Shown in pieces: positions 1 to 8,777 of a DNA stretch of 64,000 nt; position 1 is the first letter of the stretch; each line of letters starts with the position of its first letter. The notes under the pieces were generated by a model that was given only the letters and a program-made list of their open reading frames with translations, searched no databases and was not told where the DNA came from. Source of the stretch: Salivita marina (GTDB taxonomy: Bacteria > Pseudomonadota > Gammaproteobacteria > Pseudomonadales > Azotimanducaceae); contig JAYQNS010000002.1 in NCBI GenBank assembly GCA_038144425.1, positions 124,001 through 188,000 on the forward strand. The letters run 5' to 3'. The translations under genes and the position numbers were made by a program.

Positions 1-278
1 AGAGTCCCGATGAAGCCGGGGACCCGCGGAAGAACTACTACGTCAAGGAGTCCGTGGGCCTCGCCACGGGTTTTCTGATCCAGGCGCTCCACAGTGCTGG
101 CTTGGCAACGCTTACCCACACCCCCAACCCCATGAAGTTTTTGAACCAGGTGCTTGGGCGCCCCAGCAGCGAGCGTCCCTTCGTGCTGCTGGTGGTGGGG
201 CACCCAGCGGAAGGGGCTACCGTGCCTCGCTATGCCCTGACCAAAAAGCCTTTGGACGCCATCGCGAGCTTCCAGTGA
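1..278 (+). CDS. Nitroreductase family protein, C-terminal part
   Basis: This is the tail of a gene that begins before the window; the open frame runs from base 3 to the TGA at 276-278. The visible 91 residues include NYYVKESVGLATG, then a segment with HTPNPMKFLNQVLGRP and a final PFVLLVVGHPAEGA followed by a conserved lysine. This order is typical of the end of FMN-dependent nitroreductase-fold oxidoreductases, which reduce nitro, quinone or related substrates with NAD(P)H in the cytosol. The FMN-binding N-terminus is outside the window, so substrate class cannot be judged. The stop overlaps the GTG start of the next gene (bases 275-278 read GTGA), so the two are probably co-translated. A GTG at 54 is an internal codon, not a start. 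Confidence 0.82.
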   Translation, partial: SPDEAGDPRKNYYVKESVGLATGFLIQALHSAGLATLTHTPNPMKFLNQVLGRPSSERPFVLLVVGHPAEGATVPRYALTKKPLDAIASFQ

Positions 279-1138
279 GCCCAGAGTCGGCCTCTAATAT
301 TCGAGCGCGTCGTCGGCGGCGTTGGCTGCTGCTTCTGGTGCTCGCAGGCCTCGCCTGGGGCTTGCGGGGGCTGGGGGCGCCGGAGACGGTAGAGGCGGGG
401 GCCTGGCGTCGGGGCGCCAACGAACGCCCTCTCATCATTGCCCACGGCGGCGGTCTCCGCCACGCTCCCGCCAATACGCTGGCGGCCCTACTTCGAGCCG
501 CCGCCACCGGGGTCGACGTCCTCGAATTCGATGTGCAGCTCAGCGCCGATGATCGGCTGGTCCTCATGCACGATTTAACGGTGGACCGCACCACCAATGG
601 CTCGGGTCCGGTCCGGAGCCTGCCCTCGGCTCAGCTCCAAACGCTTAATGCTGCCGCCCATTTCGTGGGCCCGGCCGGGGAAGCCCATGCTCCCGAGCCC
701 ATCCCAACCTTGACGGGCGTCTTCGAGCACTTCGCGCCGTCGCCCTTGCGTTTTGTCATTGAGCTGAAGAATCCCGGGGCCGAAGGGGTTCTCGCCGCCG
801 AGCGCCTTGCCGAGGCGCTTCGACGCTTCGACCTTGAGAGCCGGGTGATCGTCTGTTCATTTCATGAGGAAACGCTGGTGGCCTTTCGCGAGGCGAGCAG
901 CGGGGCCGTGCTCACCTCCGGGTCCCCCGGGGAGATTGCTCGGGTGATGCTGCTCCCTGCCCTGGGCTTGGCCGGGGCGCTTTCGACCCTGCCCCCGTGG
1001 CCGTGCTTCAAATTCCCGTGAGCGCGGGGCCCCTTGACCTCGATGGGGCGGGGTTTATTCGTCGAGCGCAGGCCCTGGGGCAGGCGGTGCAGTGATTGGA
1101 CCATCAATGATCTCGCCACCATGGAAAGTACGCGATGA
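275..1138 (+). CDS. Glycerophosphodiester phosphodiesterase, frameshifted
   Basis: The protein would hydrolyse glycerophosphodiesters to glycerol-3-phosphate and an alcohol. An N-terminal basic stretch (RARRRRRW) and one hydrophobic helix (about residues 17-33) suggest a membrane anchor or export. GDPD motifs are clear: AHGGG with N-T-L shortly after, then LEFDVQ and LVLMHDLTVDRTTNG, and later FVIELKN. The first frame ends at 1021, but the coding sense continues in another frame (DPAPVAVLQIPV to 1095); restoring one T in the T run near 970-980 repairs it. A second one-base shift near 1093-1097 brings in WTINDLATME, ending at TGA 1136-1138, which overlaps the next ATG as ATGA. The usual last 25-30 residues of the family (after WTIND) are missing. 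It is either a sequencing artefact plus a short tail, or a decaying gene. Confidence 0.75.
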
Positions 1139-2244
1139 AAACCCGTGCGGCAGTGGCTTTTCAGGCCGGTAGGCCCCTGGAAGTAGTGGACGTGGATCTG
1201 GAGGGCCCGAAGGCCGGGGAAGTGCTCATCGAACTGAAGGCCACGGGGGTCTGCCATACGGACGCCTTTACCCTATCGGGCGACGATCCCGAGGGGGCCT
1301 TCCCGGCAATCCTAGGCCATGAGGGCGCCGGCGTCGTGGTTGAGGTCGGCCCGGGGTGACCAGCGTGGCCCCCGGGGATCACGTCATTCCCCTCTACACG
1401 CCGGAGTGCCGCAGCTGTGAGTTTTGCCTGCACCCGAAGACCAATCTGTGCCAGGCCATCCGGGAGACTCAAGGCCAGGGGCTCATGCCCGATCACACGA
1501 GCCGCTTCAGCCTCGACGGTGAGCCCATCCTCCACTACATGGGCTGCTCGACCTTCTCCAACTACACCGTGCTTGCCGGAAATTGCCTTGGCCAAGGTGC
1601 GCCCCGATGCGCCCTTCGACAAGATTTGCTACATCGGCTGCGGGGTGACCACGGGCGTGGGCGCCGTGGCCTTCACCATGAAGGTGGAGGCGGGGGCGAC
1701 GGTGGCGGTTTTTGGCCTCGGTGGCATTGGCCTCAACGTCATTCAGGGGGCTCGCCTGGTGGGGGCCTCCCGCATCATCGGCATCGATACCAACCCCTCC
1801 AAGGTGCCCCTGGCGACCCAATTCGGCATGACCGACTTTCTGAACCCCACGGAGGTCGACGACGTGGTGGCCGAGATCGTCGCCATGACCGGGGGAGGGG
1901 TGGACTACAGCTTTGAGTGCATCGGCAATGTGCAGGTCATGCGCCAGGCTCTGGAGTGCTGCCATAAGGGTTGGGGCGAAAGCTGCATCATCGGCGTGGC
2001 GGGGGCAGGGCAGGAGATTTCCACCCGGCCCTTCCAGCTGGTGACGGGCCGGAGCTGGCGAGGCACCGCCTTCGGCGGCGCCCGGGGCCGCACCGATGTG
2101 CCGAAGATCGTTGATTGGTACATGGAGGGGCGTCTGAATATCGACGACCTCATCACCCACACCATGCCGCTCGATCAGATCAACACGGCCTTCGATCTCA
2201 TGCATGCGGGGGAGAGCATCCGCTCCGTGGTGGTTTACGAGTGA
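1135..2244 (+). CDS. frmA: S-(hydroxymethyl)glutathione dehydrogenase (class III ADH), two compensating frameshifts
   Basis: This zinc enzyme oxidises S-hydroxymethylglutathione, the formaldehyde-glutathione adduct, to S-formylglutathione with NAD+, and also reduces S-nitrosoglutathione. The catalytic-zinc motif GVCHTD and GHEGAG, the structural-zinc cysteines in CRSCEFCLHPKTNLC, the class III signature QGQGLMPD, and the Rossmann motif GLGGIG are all present. The reading frame is broken twice: at about 1352-1358 one G is missing from a G run (VGPG then VTSVAPGD), and at about 1580-1585 one extra T is present (expected VLPEIALAKV). The two indels compensate, so the first and last thirds share a frame. 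With both corrected the protein has normal family length (about 370 residues). It is followed by fghA with overlapping stop and start (GTGA at 2241-2244), forming the standard formaldehyde detoxification pair. Confidence 0.92.
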
Positions 2245-3090
2245 CCGTGGAGACCTTAAGCGACGTCGCCTGCTTCGGTGGGCGGCAGCTGCGCCTATCA
2301 GCACGCCTCGGAAGCGCTGAGCTGTGCCATGACCTTCTCCGTTTATTTGCCGCCCCAGGCCCGAGCGCACGCCGTGCCGGTGGTCTACTGGCTTTCCGGG
2401 CTCACCTGCACGGATGAGAATTTCGTTACGAAGGCCGGGGCGCAGCGGGCGGCAGCCGCCTTGGGCCTGGCCCTGGTGGCTCCGGATACGAGCCCCCGGG
2501 GGGACGGGGTCCCTGACGATCTCGAGGGCGCCTACGACTTCGGTCTGGGTGCGGGGTTCTACCTGAACGCCACGGAGGCGCCCTTCGCCACCCACTACCA
2601 CATGGCCCGCTATGTGGAGGAGGAGCTCCCGGCGGTGCTGGGGGCCTTTCCCGAGCTCGACCGGTCCCGAGAGGCGATCTCAGGTCATTCCATGGGGGGC
2701 CATGGGGCCCTCACCATCGCGCTGCGAAACCCCTCGCGGTTTCGCTCTGTCTCTGCTTTCGCGCCGATCTGTGCGCCTTCCCAGGTGCCCTGGGGTCAGA
2801 AGGCCTTTCGCGGGTACCTCGGAGAGGACCGGAGTACCTGGGCGCGCTACGACGCCTGCACGCTGCTTGCGGAAGCGCCTTCCGCGCCGCCCCTTCGGGT
2901 CGATCAGGGGGCTGCCGATGCCTTTCTCGAGACCCAGCTGCGGCCAGAATTGCTGATGACGGCGGCGGCCCAGAGCGGGCATGCCCTCGACTACCGGCTG
3001 CACGACGGCTACGACCACAGCTATTTCTTCATTGCGAGCTTTATCGATGAGCACCTCGCCTTCCACGCCCAGCACCTTGCCGGCGCTTAG
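2241..3090 (+). CDS. fghA: S-formylglutathione hydrolase, frameshifted near the N-terminus
   Basis: This cytosolic serine esterase of the alpha/beta-hydrolase fold hydrolyses S-formylglutathione to formate and glutathione, completing the pathway begun by frmA. The nucleophile elbow is GHSMGG, the acid and base lie near DQGAADAF and DGYDHSYFF, and the conserved YWLSGLTCTDENF is present. The natural start is the GTG at 2241 inside the frmA stop, giving a family-like N-terminus (VETLSDVACFGGRQLR). One extra C near 2293-2295 then shifts the frame; without it the sequence continues LRYQHASEALSCAMTF. An open frame from GTG 2278 covers the rest but would miss the true N-terminus. Catalytic parts are intact, so the indel is probably an error in the sequence. 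Confidence 0.92.
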
Positions 3091-3116
3091 GGCCCCAGGC
3101 TTATGGGCTCGCTGAT

Positions 3117-4295
3117 CTAGCCTGTGCCGTGATTTCTGGCGTCGTAACGATAAAGCCAGTCCATGGTGGTGCCCCGGGCTCGGGGCGCTGCCAGGTTGCG
3201 GAAGCTCGCGAGGGGCGCGCCCAGGTGATAGACCCATCCGTAGCGGCGAGAAAGCTGTTGAATACGGGCGGTGCGCGGACGGCGCCAGCCCTCATAGGCT
3301 GTTAGCGCATCGCTCACGGTAGGGGCCTGCGAGAGGGCAAGGGCCAAGGCCGCGCTGTCTTCGATGGCCATGGCCGCCCCCTGGGCGAGGAAAGGCAGGG
3401 TGGGATGGCAGGCATCTCCCAGAAGCGCGACCGGTCCCCGGTGCCAGCGGGGCAGAGGCGGGCGATCGAAAAGTCCCCACTGGAAAAGCCCCTCGGGGGT
3501 TACGCGCTCGAGAAGCTGCTGAAGCTCTGGGTGCCATCCCTGAAAGGCCGAGCGGAGAACCTCCGGCTGGCCCGGGAGGGCCCAGGACTCCTCGGTCCAC
3601 GCCCGTGCTTCCACCACCGCTACGCCGTTGATTCGCGCGCCACCGTCCACGGGATAGTGTACGAAGTGCTTCCCCGGCCCCCACCACACCTGGCTCTCCC
3701 GGGCTTGGAGGTCAGGCGCCAGGTCCTTGCTTGGAACGAGAAAGCGCCAGGCTACCTGCCCCGTAAAGCGCGCCGGGGCCTCCCCGAAGCACCAGCGTCG
3801 CACTTCAGAGTGTATGCCATCCGCCCCCAGGAGGAGATCCACGGGACCGTCGATCCCGGGCAGGGTAATGCCCTCCGGTGCCTCCGTGATTGTGTCTTGG
3901 CTTATCGCATAACCCAGCTTCAACTCAATGCGGGGATCGGCGCCGAGGGATTCTTGAAGTGCCTCGTGAAGATCGGCGCGGTGAATTTGCCAATAGGGGG
4001 CCCCGTAGCGGCCCTCCGCTTCGGCGCCGAGGCGCGCTTCCGTGATCGTTTTACCGGTACGAAAGTGGCGAAAGCGCGAGCGTTCCGTTGCTGTGACCTT
4101 GGCTTCCAAGGCGGGGCCCAGGCCTAAGCGCAGAAGTACTCGGCTGGCATTAGGGGAGAGCTGGATGCCAGCACCAGCGGTGCGATGGGCGGTCGCCTGC
4201 TCCAGCACGATGACCTCGTGTCCACCCTGGCTGAGCGCAAGGGCCGCCGTGAGGCCGCCGAGGCCGCCACCCGCTATAGCGATGCGGTAGCCCAT
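3117..4295 (-). CDS. FAD-dependent aromatic-type monooxygenase (salicylate hydroxylase-like)
   Basis: The 392-residue protein is a class A flavoprotein monooxygenase: NAD(P)H and O2 would be used to hydroxylate an aromatic or related ring in the cytosol. The N-terminal dinucleotide motif is GGGLGG (residues 9-14), the central DG motif reads LLLGADGIHSEVR, and the GD motif near the C-terminus reads GDACHPTLPFLAQGA, a good match to the salicylate/3-hydroxybenzoate hydroxylase branch. Length is normal for that branch. It stands alone on this strand, convergent with fghA and divergent from a TauD-family gene 137 bases away, so the two may share a promoter region. The substrate cannot be read from the sequence. 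Confidence 0.88.
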   Translation of the reverse strand: MGYRIAIAGGGLGGLTAALALSQGGHEVIVLEQATAHRTAGAGIQLSPNASRVLLRLGLGPALEAKVTATERSRFRHFRTGKTITEARLGAEAEGRYGAPYWQIHRADLHEALQESLGADPRIELKLGYAISQDTITEAPEGITLPGIDGPVDLLLGADGIHSEVRRWCFGEAPARFTGQVAWRFLVPSKDLAPDLQARESQVWWGPGKHFVHYPVDGGARINGVAVVEARAWTEESWALPGQPEVLRSAFQGWHPELQQLLERVTPEGLFQWGLFDRPPLPRWHRGPVALLGDACHPTLPFLAQGAAMAIEDSAALALALSQAPTVSDALTAYEGWRRPRTARIQQLSRRYGWVYHLGAPLASFRNLAAPRARGTTMDWLYRYDARNHGTG

Positions 4296-4432
4296 GGCTT
4301 CCGACCGTTTTCCGCTTAGGAGGGGAGAATCATAGCGACGCAGGCGTCCCGTCGCGAGGCGGGCCTTACCCCTCGCCCGCGCCTCTGAGCTATGCTCCTA
4401 GTTAATCAGAAAGGAGACCGGGGAGGGTCACC

Positions 4433-5347
4433 GTGACCGCATCATCAAGCCGTGCCGCCGACGCCTGGAGCGTTCGCCCCTTAGCCCCCGCCGTAGGGGC
4501 AGAGGTTAAGGGCCTAGACCTTGCGTCCCTCGATGACGATGCCCTCGAGGCGCTGCGCCAGCTGATGGTCCGCTACGGCGTTATCTTCTGCCCCGATCAG
4601 CACTTGAAGGTGGAGGATCACGTGGCGTTGGGGGCGCGCTTCGGACCCCTGGAGGGGCATCCGAACTTAAAGTTCGATACGCCCCACCCGGAGATCTTCG
4701 AATTGCGCGCTTCCGGCGGTGGGGTGGCCGATGAATGGCACTCGGACCTCACCTTTCAGGAGCAGCCCGCGCTCATGTCCGTTCTGCACATGAAGCGCTG
4801 CCCTTCGGTGGGTGGTGACACCATGTGGAGCAGCCTCACGGCGGCCTATGAGGCGCTGTCCGAACCCATGAAAGCCTTCCTTCAGGGCTTAACGGCGCTC
4901 CACGACGCGCTGCCGCACAATCGCCCAGACAAGATGACGATCCATCCGGTCATTCGTCGCCACCCGGAAAGTGGCTTGCCCGCGCTCTATGTGAATGAGC
5001 ATTTCACCCGACGCATCGTCGAACTGGGGGCCGAGGAATCGGAGGTGCTCCTCCGTCATCTCACTCGCTGGGTGCAGCAGCCCCGCTTTACGGTGCGCTA
5101 TGCCTGGACCGAGGGCACCATCGCCTTCTGGGATAACCGGGCGACGCAGCACTTTGTGCTGAATGATTTTGAAGGGGAGCGGGTGATCCAGCGGGTGACT
5201 GTGCAAGGGGATCGGGTGGAGCCCTTTGGGCAGCCGAACTGGCCGCCCTATCTACGGGAAGGCCGCCTTTCGGCAACCTCCCGCCATGATCGCCAACTCG
5301 CGCTATACCTTCGGGCCCAGCAGGGGCAGCCCGCCGACGAAGCCTAA
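4433..5347 (+). CDS. TauD/TfdA family Fe(II)/2-oxoglutarate dioxygenase
   Basis: A 304-residue non-haem iron oxygenase that would couple 2-oxoglutarate decarboxylation to hydroxylation of a small acid or ether substrate. The iron ligands are visible: H and D in DEWHSDLTF and the distal H in ATQHFVLNDF, with the 2-oxoglutarate-binding arginine in GERVIQRVT. The start is GTG with GGGAGG upstream (about 4421-4426). Its stop overlaps that of the next TauD gene, which converges on it: bases 5344-5347 (CTAA) supply stops on both strands. TauD paralogues act on taurine, alkyl sulfates, 2,4-D and other compounds; nothing here separates these options. Confidence 0.9.
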   Translation: MTASSSRAADAWSVRPLAPAVGAEVKGLDLASLDDDALEALRQLMVRYGVIFCPDQHLKVEDHVALGARFGPLEGHPNLKFDTPHPEIFELRASGGGVADEWHSDLTFQEQPALMSVLHMKRCPSVGGDTMWSSLTAAYEALSEPMKAFLQGLTALHDALPHNRPDKMTIHPVIRRHPESGLPALYVNEHFTRRIVELGAEESEVLLRHLTRWVQQPRFTVRYAWTEGTIAFWDNRATQHFVLNDFEGERVIQRVTVQGDRVEPFGQPNWPPYLREGRLSATSRHDRQLALYLRAQQGQPADEA

Positions 5348-6192
5348 GCGGCTTTAAAGGCCGCGATGGTGGTGCGGTGGAGAAGGCGGTCGTGTCCTTC
5401 GTAGCCTCCCGTCGCGCAATGAAGCACGCTTCGGTTGTCCCACATCACGAGCGTGCCTGCTTCCCAGCGGTGGCGATACTGGAACGCTTCCCGGCCTTGC
5501 CACTGGGCCAGCTCCCGCAGGAGGGGAATGGCTTCGTCTTGCGCCATGCCCTCAATGCCCACGATATAGCCTAGAGTGCTGAAGAGGCCGAGGCGTCCCG
5601 TCTCTGGATGGGCCCGGACCAGAGGATGGGTTTGGGTTGCCCTGGCCTCGGCGGAGGGGCGAATGGTCATGCTGCGATCCGTGGCCTGGTCCGTTTCCCC
5701 ATAGGTGCCTTCCGGCGCGTAGGCACCCGCGGCGGAGTGGATAGCCGTCAAGCTCTGGTAAAGGGCCTGCTTGTCCTTGGGTAGAGCTTCGAAGGCGGCG
5801 TGCTGATTCGCAAACAACGTATCGCCCCCCACGGGCGGAATGACCTTACCGTAGAGGCAGGTGCCTGCGGGCGGCTGGGCCTGAAAGCTCCAGTCCGAGT
5901 GCCAGTTTTCCGCAAACAGCGGGGCCTTCTCATCGGCACGGCGGGAAATGGCAATCACGTGTTGGCGGCCCGCGATGGGGGCGATGAAGGGGTCGTGTCC
6001 GAACCCCCCAAAGTACTGGGTGAAGCGCTCAAGATCGTCGTCCGATAGGGTCTGCTCGGGAAAGGCAAGCACATGATGCTCGAGCCACACTTCGCGGAGG
6101 GCCGCGACGGTTTTGGCAGGCATTTCGCGGTTTAGCTTGATCCCGCGAATGGAGGCGCCGAAGCCCTGGCCACTTTTTTCTACGGTGAACAT
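5344..6192 (-). CDS. TauD/TfdA family dioxygenase
   Basis: A second, clearly diverged member of the Fe(II)/2-oxoglutarate dioxygenase family, 282 residues. Iron ligands lie in ENWHSDWSF and in VLHCATGGY, and the co-substrate arginine in LLHRTTI. It has a longer insertion after the first motif (AYAPEGTYGETD) than the gene opposite. It lies 35 bases downstream of an aldo/keto reductase on the same strand, so the two are probably co-transcribed; a dioxygenase that hydroxylates next to a heteroatom would release an aldehyde or ketone that such a reductase could take. That link is inference. Confidence 0.9.
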   Translation of the reverse strand: MFTVEKSGQGFGASIRGIKLNREMPAKTVAALREVWLEHHVLAFPEQTLSDDDLERFTQYFGGFGHDPFIAPIAGRQHVIAISRRADEKAPLFAENWHSDWSFQAQPPAGTCLYGKVIPPVGGDTLFANQHAAFEALPKDKQALYQSLTAIHSAAGAYAPEGTYGETDQATDRSMTIRPSAEARATQTHPLVRAHPETGRLGLFSTLGYIVGIEGMAQDEAIPLLRELAQWQGREAFQYRHRWEAGTLVMWDNRSVLHCATGGYEGHDRLLHRTTIAAFKAA

Positions 6193-6227
6193 GTGGTCTC
6201 TCCCCCGATGTAGCTTATGAACGCTTT

Positions 6228-7208
6228 TTACTGGCTGAAGGCCTCGGCCACCAGCGCTTTTTCTTCGCGTGTTAAGGGCGGAGCCGCCTCCGCAGCCAGC
6301 GCCGCTTTGAGTTCTTGGCGGTTCTTGATGCCCAACACCACCGTAGCCACGCCAGGTAGGCTCAGGGCGTAGCGGTGCGCCAGATCGGCGGGGTCCACGC
6401 CCCAGCGCTGGGCCAGGGCTCGAAATCCCTCGGCCCGCCGGTAATCCGCCATGTCTTCCCCGGCCTCGTTCATAGGCCGATCAAAGGCTGCGGTGAGAGC
6501 GCCCCCCTGCACCGCGCGAATACCCATGACGCTCACACCGGCGGCCTTTGCCGCGTCGCGAATACGCTCAGCTTGGCAGGGTTCGCGGAAGCGGTTGAGG
6601 TCCCCGGCGGAGTTCAGCGCATTGGTAATGACCTGCACCACCGCAGGCCGCTGCGTGGCCTCAAGGGCACGGAGCACGGTGGGGGGATAGCCGATGCCAG
6701 TAATGCCCCAGGCGTTGATCAGCCCTTCGGCCTTAAGCGCTTCAAAAGCCGGGATCACGACATCGTAGTAGCTACGCTCCCGGGTGGCGAAGCGATCCTG
6801 TACCGCGGCGATGGCCGGGTCGGGGAAGGTGTAGTCGTCGGGGATGATATTGCTGTGAAGAAAGTAGAGATCGACATGATCGCGCCCCAGCGCTTCGAGG
6901 CTTCGCTCTAGATTCTCCCTCAGCCTTGGCAACACCGCCTCGTCCTCGCGTTGCCCAAGCTGACACTTCGTGGTCACCCGGAGGGTGGGATCCCATCCGC
7001 TCTGAAAGGCTTCGCCAAGAACGCGCTCCGATTCTCCCTTTCCGTAAAGGGGTGCGAGGTCAAAGAGCGTGATGCCCCCGTCTACTGCCTCGCGAACCGT
7101 GGCCACGCATTCCGCGCGGGTGGTTGCGCCCCACAGCTGGCCGAGGCCGCCGCCCCCGAGGGTGAGGGCGCTAACCGATTGAAGGATGTTCATGGAACGG
7201 GTTTGCAT
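6228..7208 (-). CDS. Aldo/keto reductase
   Basis: A 326-residue NADPH-dependent (beta/alpha)8-barrel oxidoreductase. The catalytic Asp-Tyr segment is GGITLFDLAPLYGKGESE, the catalytic lysine is in VTTKCQ, and a conserved HVDLYFLHS strand follows. The start at 7208 has GAGG six to seven bases upstream; an alternative ATG at 7193 lacks a ribosome site. The family reduces aldehydes and ketones, some members acting on lactaldehyde or sugars; its closest type here resembles the D-threo-aldose dehydrogenase branch (YGKGESERVLGEAF). It probably forms an operon with the TauD gene downstream. Confidence 0.87.
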   Translation of the reverse strand: MQTRSMNILQSVSALTLGGGGLGQLWGATTRAECVATVREAVDGGITLFDLAPLYGKGESERVLGEAFQSGWDPTLRVTTKCQLGQREDEAVLPRLRENLERSLEALGRDHVDLYFLHSNIIPDDYTFPDPAIAAVQDRFATRERSYYDVVIPAFEALKAEGLINAWGITGIGYPPTVLRALEATQRPAVVQVITNALNSAGDLNRFREPCQAERIRDAAKAAGVSVMGIRAVQGGALTAAFDRPMNEAGEDMADYRRAEGFRALAQRWGVDPADLAHRYALSLPGVATVVLGIKNRQELKAALAAEAAPPLTREEKALVAEAFSQ

Positions 7209-7283
7209 AGCGAGGCCTCAACGTTTTGCGGCGCCGGTCGATTACACTCTACCGAGCATAGCCTGAATTAAAGGGGGGCCTCC

Positions 7284-7727
7284 ATGCGCCTTGCACTTAC
7301 CGGCCTCGCGGCTGGCTTGATGATGACGCTCGCCGCCTCCGCCGGTGCCGAGCTCCTGATCTATGGGCCCAAGGATCGCTTCCTGGGCTGTATCGACTGT
7401 GACTGGAAGGATGAGCGATCCGTTTGCGCCCCCTACGGTACCTACGGGGATCCGCGAAGTGAAAGCAGCATCTGGAACCGCTTTGGCCCCGAGGGTAATC
7501 CGACCCGGTTCCAAAGCCCTTGGCACGATGCTTCCCTGGCGGGACCGGAATTGGTGACGGCAGAGGGGCGCTATCTAGGGCGCTTTTCTATTCACGCCGG
7601 CGCCTTTCGAGATTGGGCCCTGCTGCGAGGCATCTTCGAAACCGCCGATCGCAAATCGGACGACGCCAGGGAAGTGTTTTGTGAGTATGTGAAGCCGAAG
7701 TTTTGGACCGATCGGCTGACGAAATAG
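7284..7727 (+). CDS. Small secreted protein with Cys and S-x-W/C repeats, function unknown
   Basis: The 147-residue product starts with a good signal peptide (cleavage likely after ASAGA, around residue 22) and so should be periplasmic. The mature part contains FLGCIDCDW followed by short imperfect repeats of the type S-V-C-x-x-Y-G-x-Y-G, S-I-W-N-R-F-G and S-P-W-H-D. Similar Cys/Tyr/Gly/Asn-rich repeats occur in a widespread but uncharacterised group of small secreted bacterial proteins. Three cysteines lie near the N-terminus and one near the C-terminus, which would allow disulfides. The ribosome site AAAGGGGGG lies just upstream of the ATG. I can give no function. Confidence 0.75.
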   Translation: MRLALTGLAAGLMMTLAASAGAELLIYGPKDRFLGCIDCDWKDERSVCAPYGTYGDPRSESSIWNRFGPEGNPTRFQSPWHDASLAGPELVTAEGRYLGRFSIHAGAFRDWALLRGIFETADRKSDDAREVFCEYVKPKFWTDRLTK

Positions 7728-7742
7728 GGTTTGCGCCGTGGT

Positions 7743-8240
7743 CTAGTGATTTAGGCAGTAGAGCAGCAGGATGCCCTCAATTTCCGCGAACAGCGCAGGC
7801 GAGTCGCCGCGCCGATCTTCCGGGAGCTTGCTGGCCAGCCAGCGTTCCCAGCGAAGCGCCAACTGCTGAGCTTGCACCTTGAGGGATGTGTCGGACCGCA
7901 GAGCCCGGCCTAGAATTTCAAACCAGAGCTTCAGGGACGCCAGGGCCGCAGGATCCTCGGCCAAGGTAAGACTGATCTTCTTCAGTTTTTTCGGGCTGTA
8001 CTTCGCCTTGGGGAACTGCGCGTCAAGCTGGGCGAGGAGCGCATCGGAGAGCGCAGAAAAGGCCTCCCGGAGCAAGGCTTCCTTGCTTCCAAAATAGTAG
8101 ATCAGCATGCGGTCACTGGTCCCCGCGGCCTGCGCTAGGCGCCGAAGGCCCGTTTCCTCTAGCCCTTCGGAGAGAAGATAGGCGATAACCTGTTCGAGGG
8201 CGTGGGCCCGTTGTCGGCGGCCCTTCTCCGTTGCAGACAC
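7743..8240 (-). CDS. TetR family transcriptional regulator
   Basis: A short (165-residue) TetR-type repressor. The N-terminal helix-turn-helix is easily seen: GLEETGLRRLAQAAGTSD then RMLIYYFGSKEALLREAF, the usual DNA-recognition and tyrosine-rich turn. The C-terminal ligand domain is small for the family (usually 180-210 residues in total) and ends at LLLYCLNH; no further coding sense is obvious after the stop. The start is GTG. It lies 54 bases downstream of the SRPBCC gene on the same strand, so it may regulate that gene or the neighbouring oxidoreductases. Confidence 0.85.
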   Translation of the reverse strand: MSATEKGRRQRAHALEQVIAYLLSEGLEETGLRRLAQAAGTSDRMLIYYFGSKEALLREAFSALSDALLAQLDAQFPKAKYSPKKLKKISLTLAEDPAALASLKLWFEILGRALRSDTSLKVQAQQLALRWERWLASKLPEDRRGDSPALFAEIEGILLLYCLNH

Positions 8241-8294
8241 CTGCTTGATCCCATAAAACTTAGGAAATCCGACTGTACGGGATCTTTGCCGGGT

Positions 8295-8777
8295 TTACCC
8301 CTCGAAGCGGTCCCGGTGCGTGAGGATGTAGCGTTCGAGCTTTGGAAGCCCCGCCCTTCCAGCTCGGCGTAGGGCAAAGTGCACGGCGGCGCGGGTTAGG
8401 GGGTTAGCGTCGGCCCGGAAGCGCCAAGCGAGCATGCTTCCCCCCGGGGCAGGCTCGACGTCATAGCACTCTCCGAAGGCGCGCACGGGCAAATTGCTCT
8501 CCGCGAAGTAAAAGGCCATTCGTCGGCCCTCCACCCACTCGTGGAAGACTTCGGAGATCGCTCCGGAGGGGCCTTCCACGGTGCGGGTGGTTCCCAGGCC
8601 AAAGGGTGCGGGGCTGGTCCAGGTAACCTTGGTGATCGGTAGCCAGGTGGGCCAACTTTCCGGGTCGAGGAGGGCGGCCCAAAGTGCCTTAGGGGAACAG
8701 GCGAAGAGGTGGCGCACGCAGGGTACGCGGCGCGAGGGCCTGAGAAAGTTTTTGTCTACGACGGTGTGCTGGCGCAT
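8295..8777 (-). CDS. SRPBCC (START-like) domain protein
   Basis: About 160 residues with the helix-grip fold signature of the SRPBCC superfamily: ACSPKALWAALLDPESWPTWLP near the N-terminus, a strand ending in VEGPSG, then the conserved pattern WVEGRRMAFYF and SMLAWRFRAD. Such proteins bind hydrophobic ligands or act as polyketide-cyclase-like enzymes. I choose ATG 8777, which has GAGG upstream, over the TTG at 8789. It precedes the TetR gene. No catalytic residue can be assigned. Confidence 0.78.
   Translation of the reverse strand: MRQHTVVDKNFLRPSRRVPCVRHLFACSPKALWAALLDPESWPTWLPITKVTWTSPAPFGLGTTRTVEGPSGAISEVFHEWVEGRRMAFYFAESNLPVRAFGECYDVEPAPGGSMLAWRFRADANPLTRAAVHFALRRAGRAGLPKLERYILTHRDRFEG

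Noticed and set aside
1135..2300. Programmed ribosomal frameshifting in frmA or fghA
   Set aside because: The shifts go in both directions, occur in genes not known for recoding, and no slippery heptamer plus stem structure is visible. Homopolymer error is simpler.
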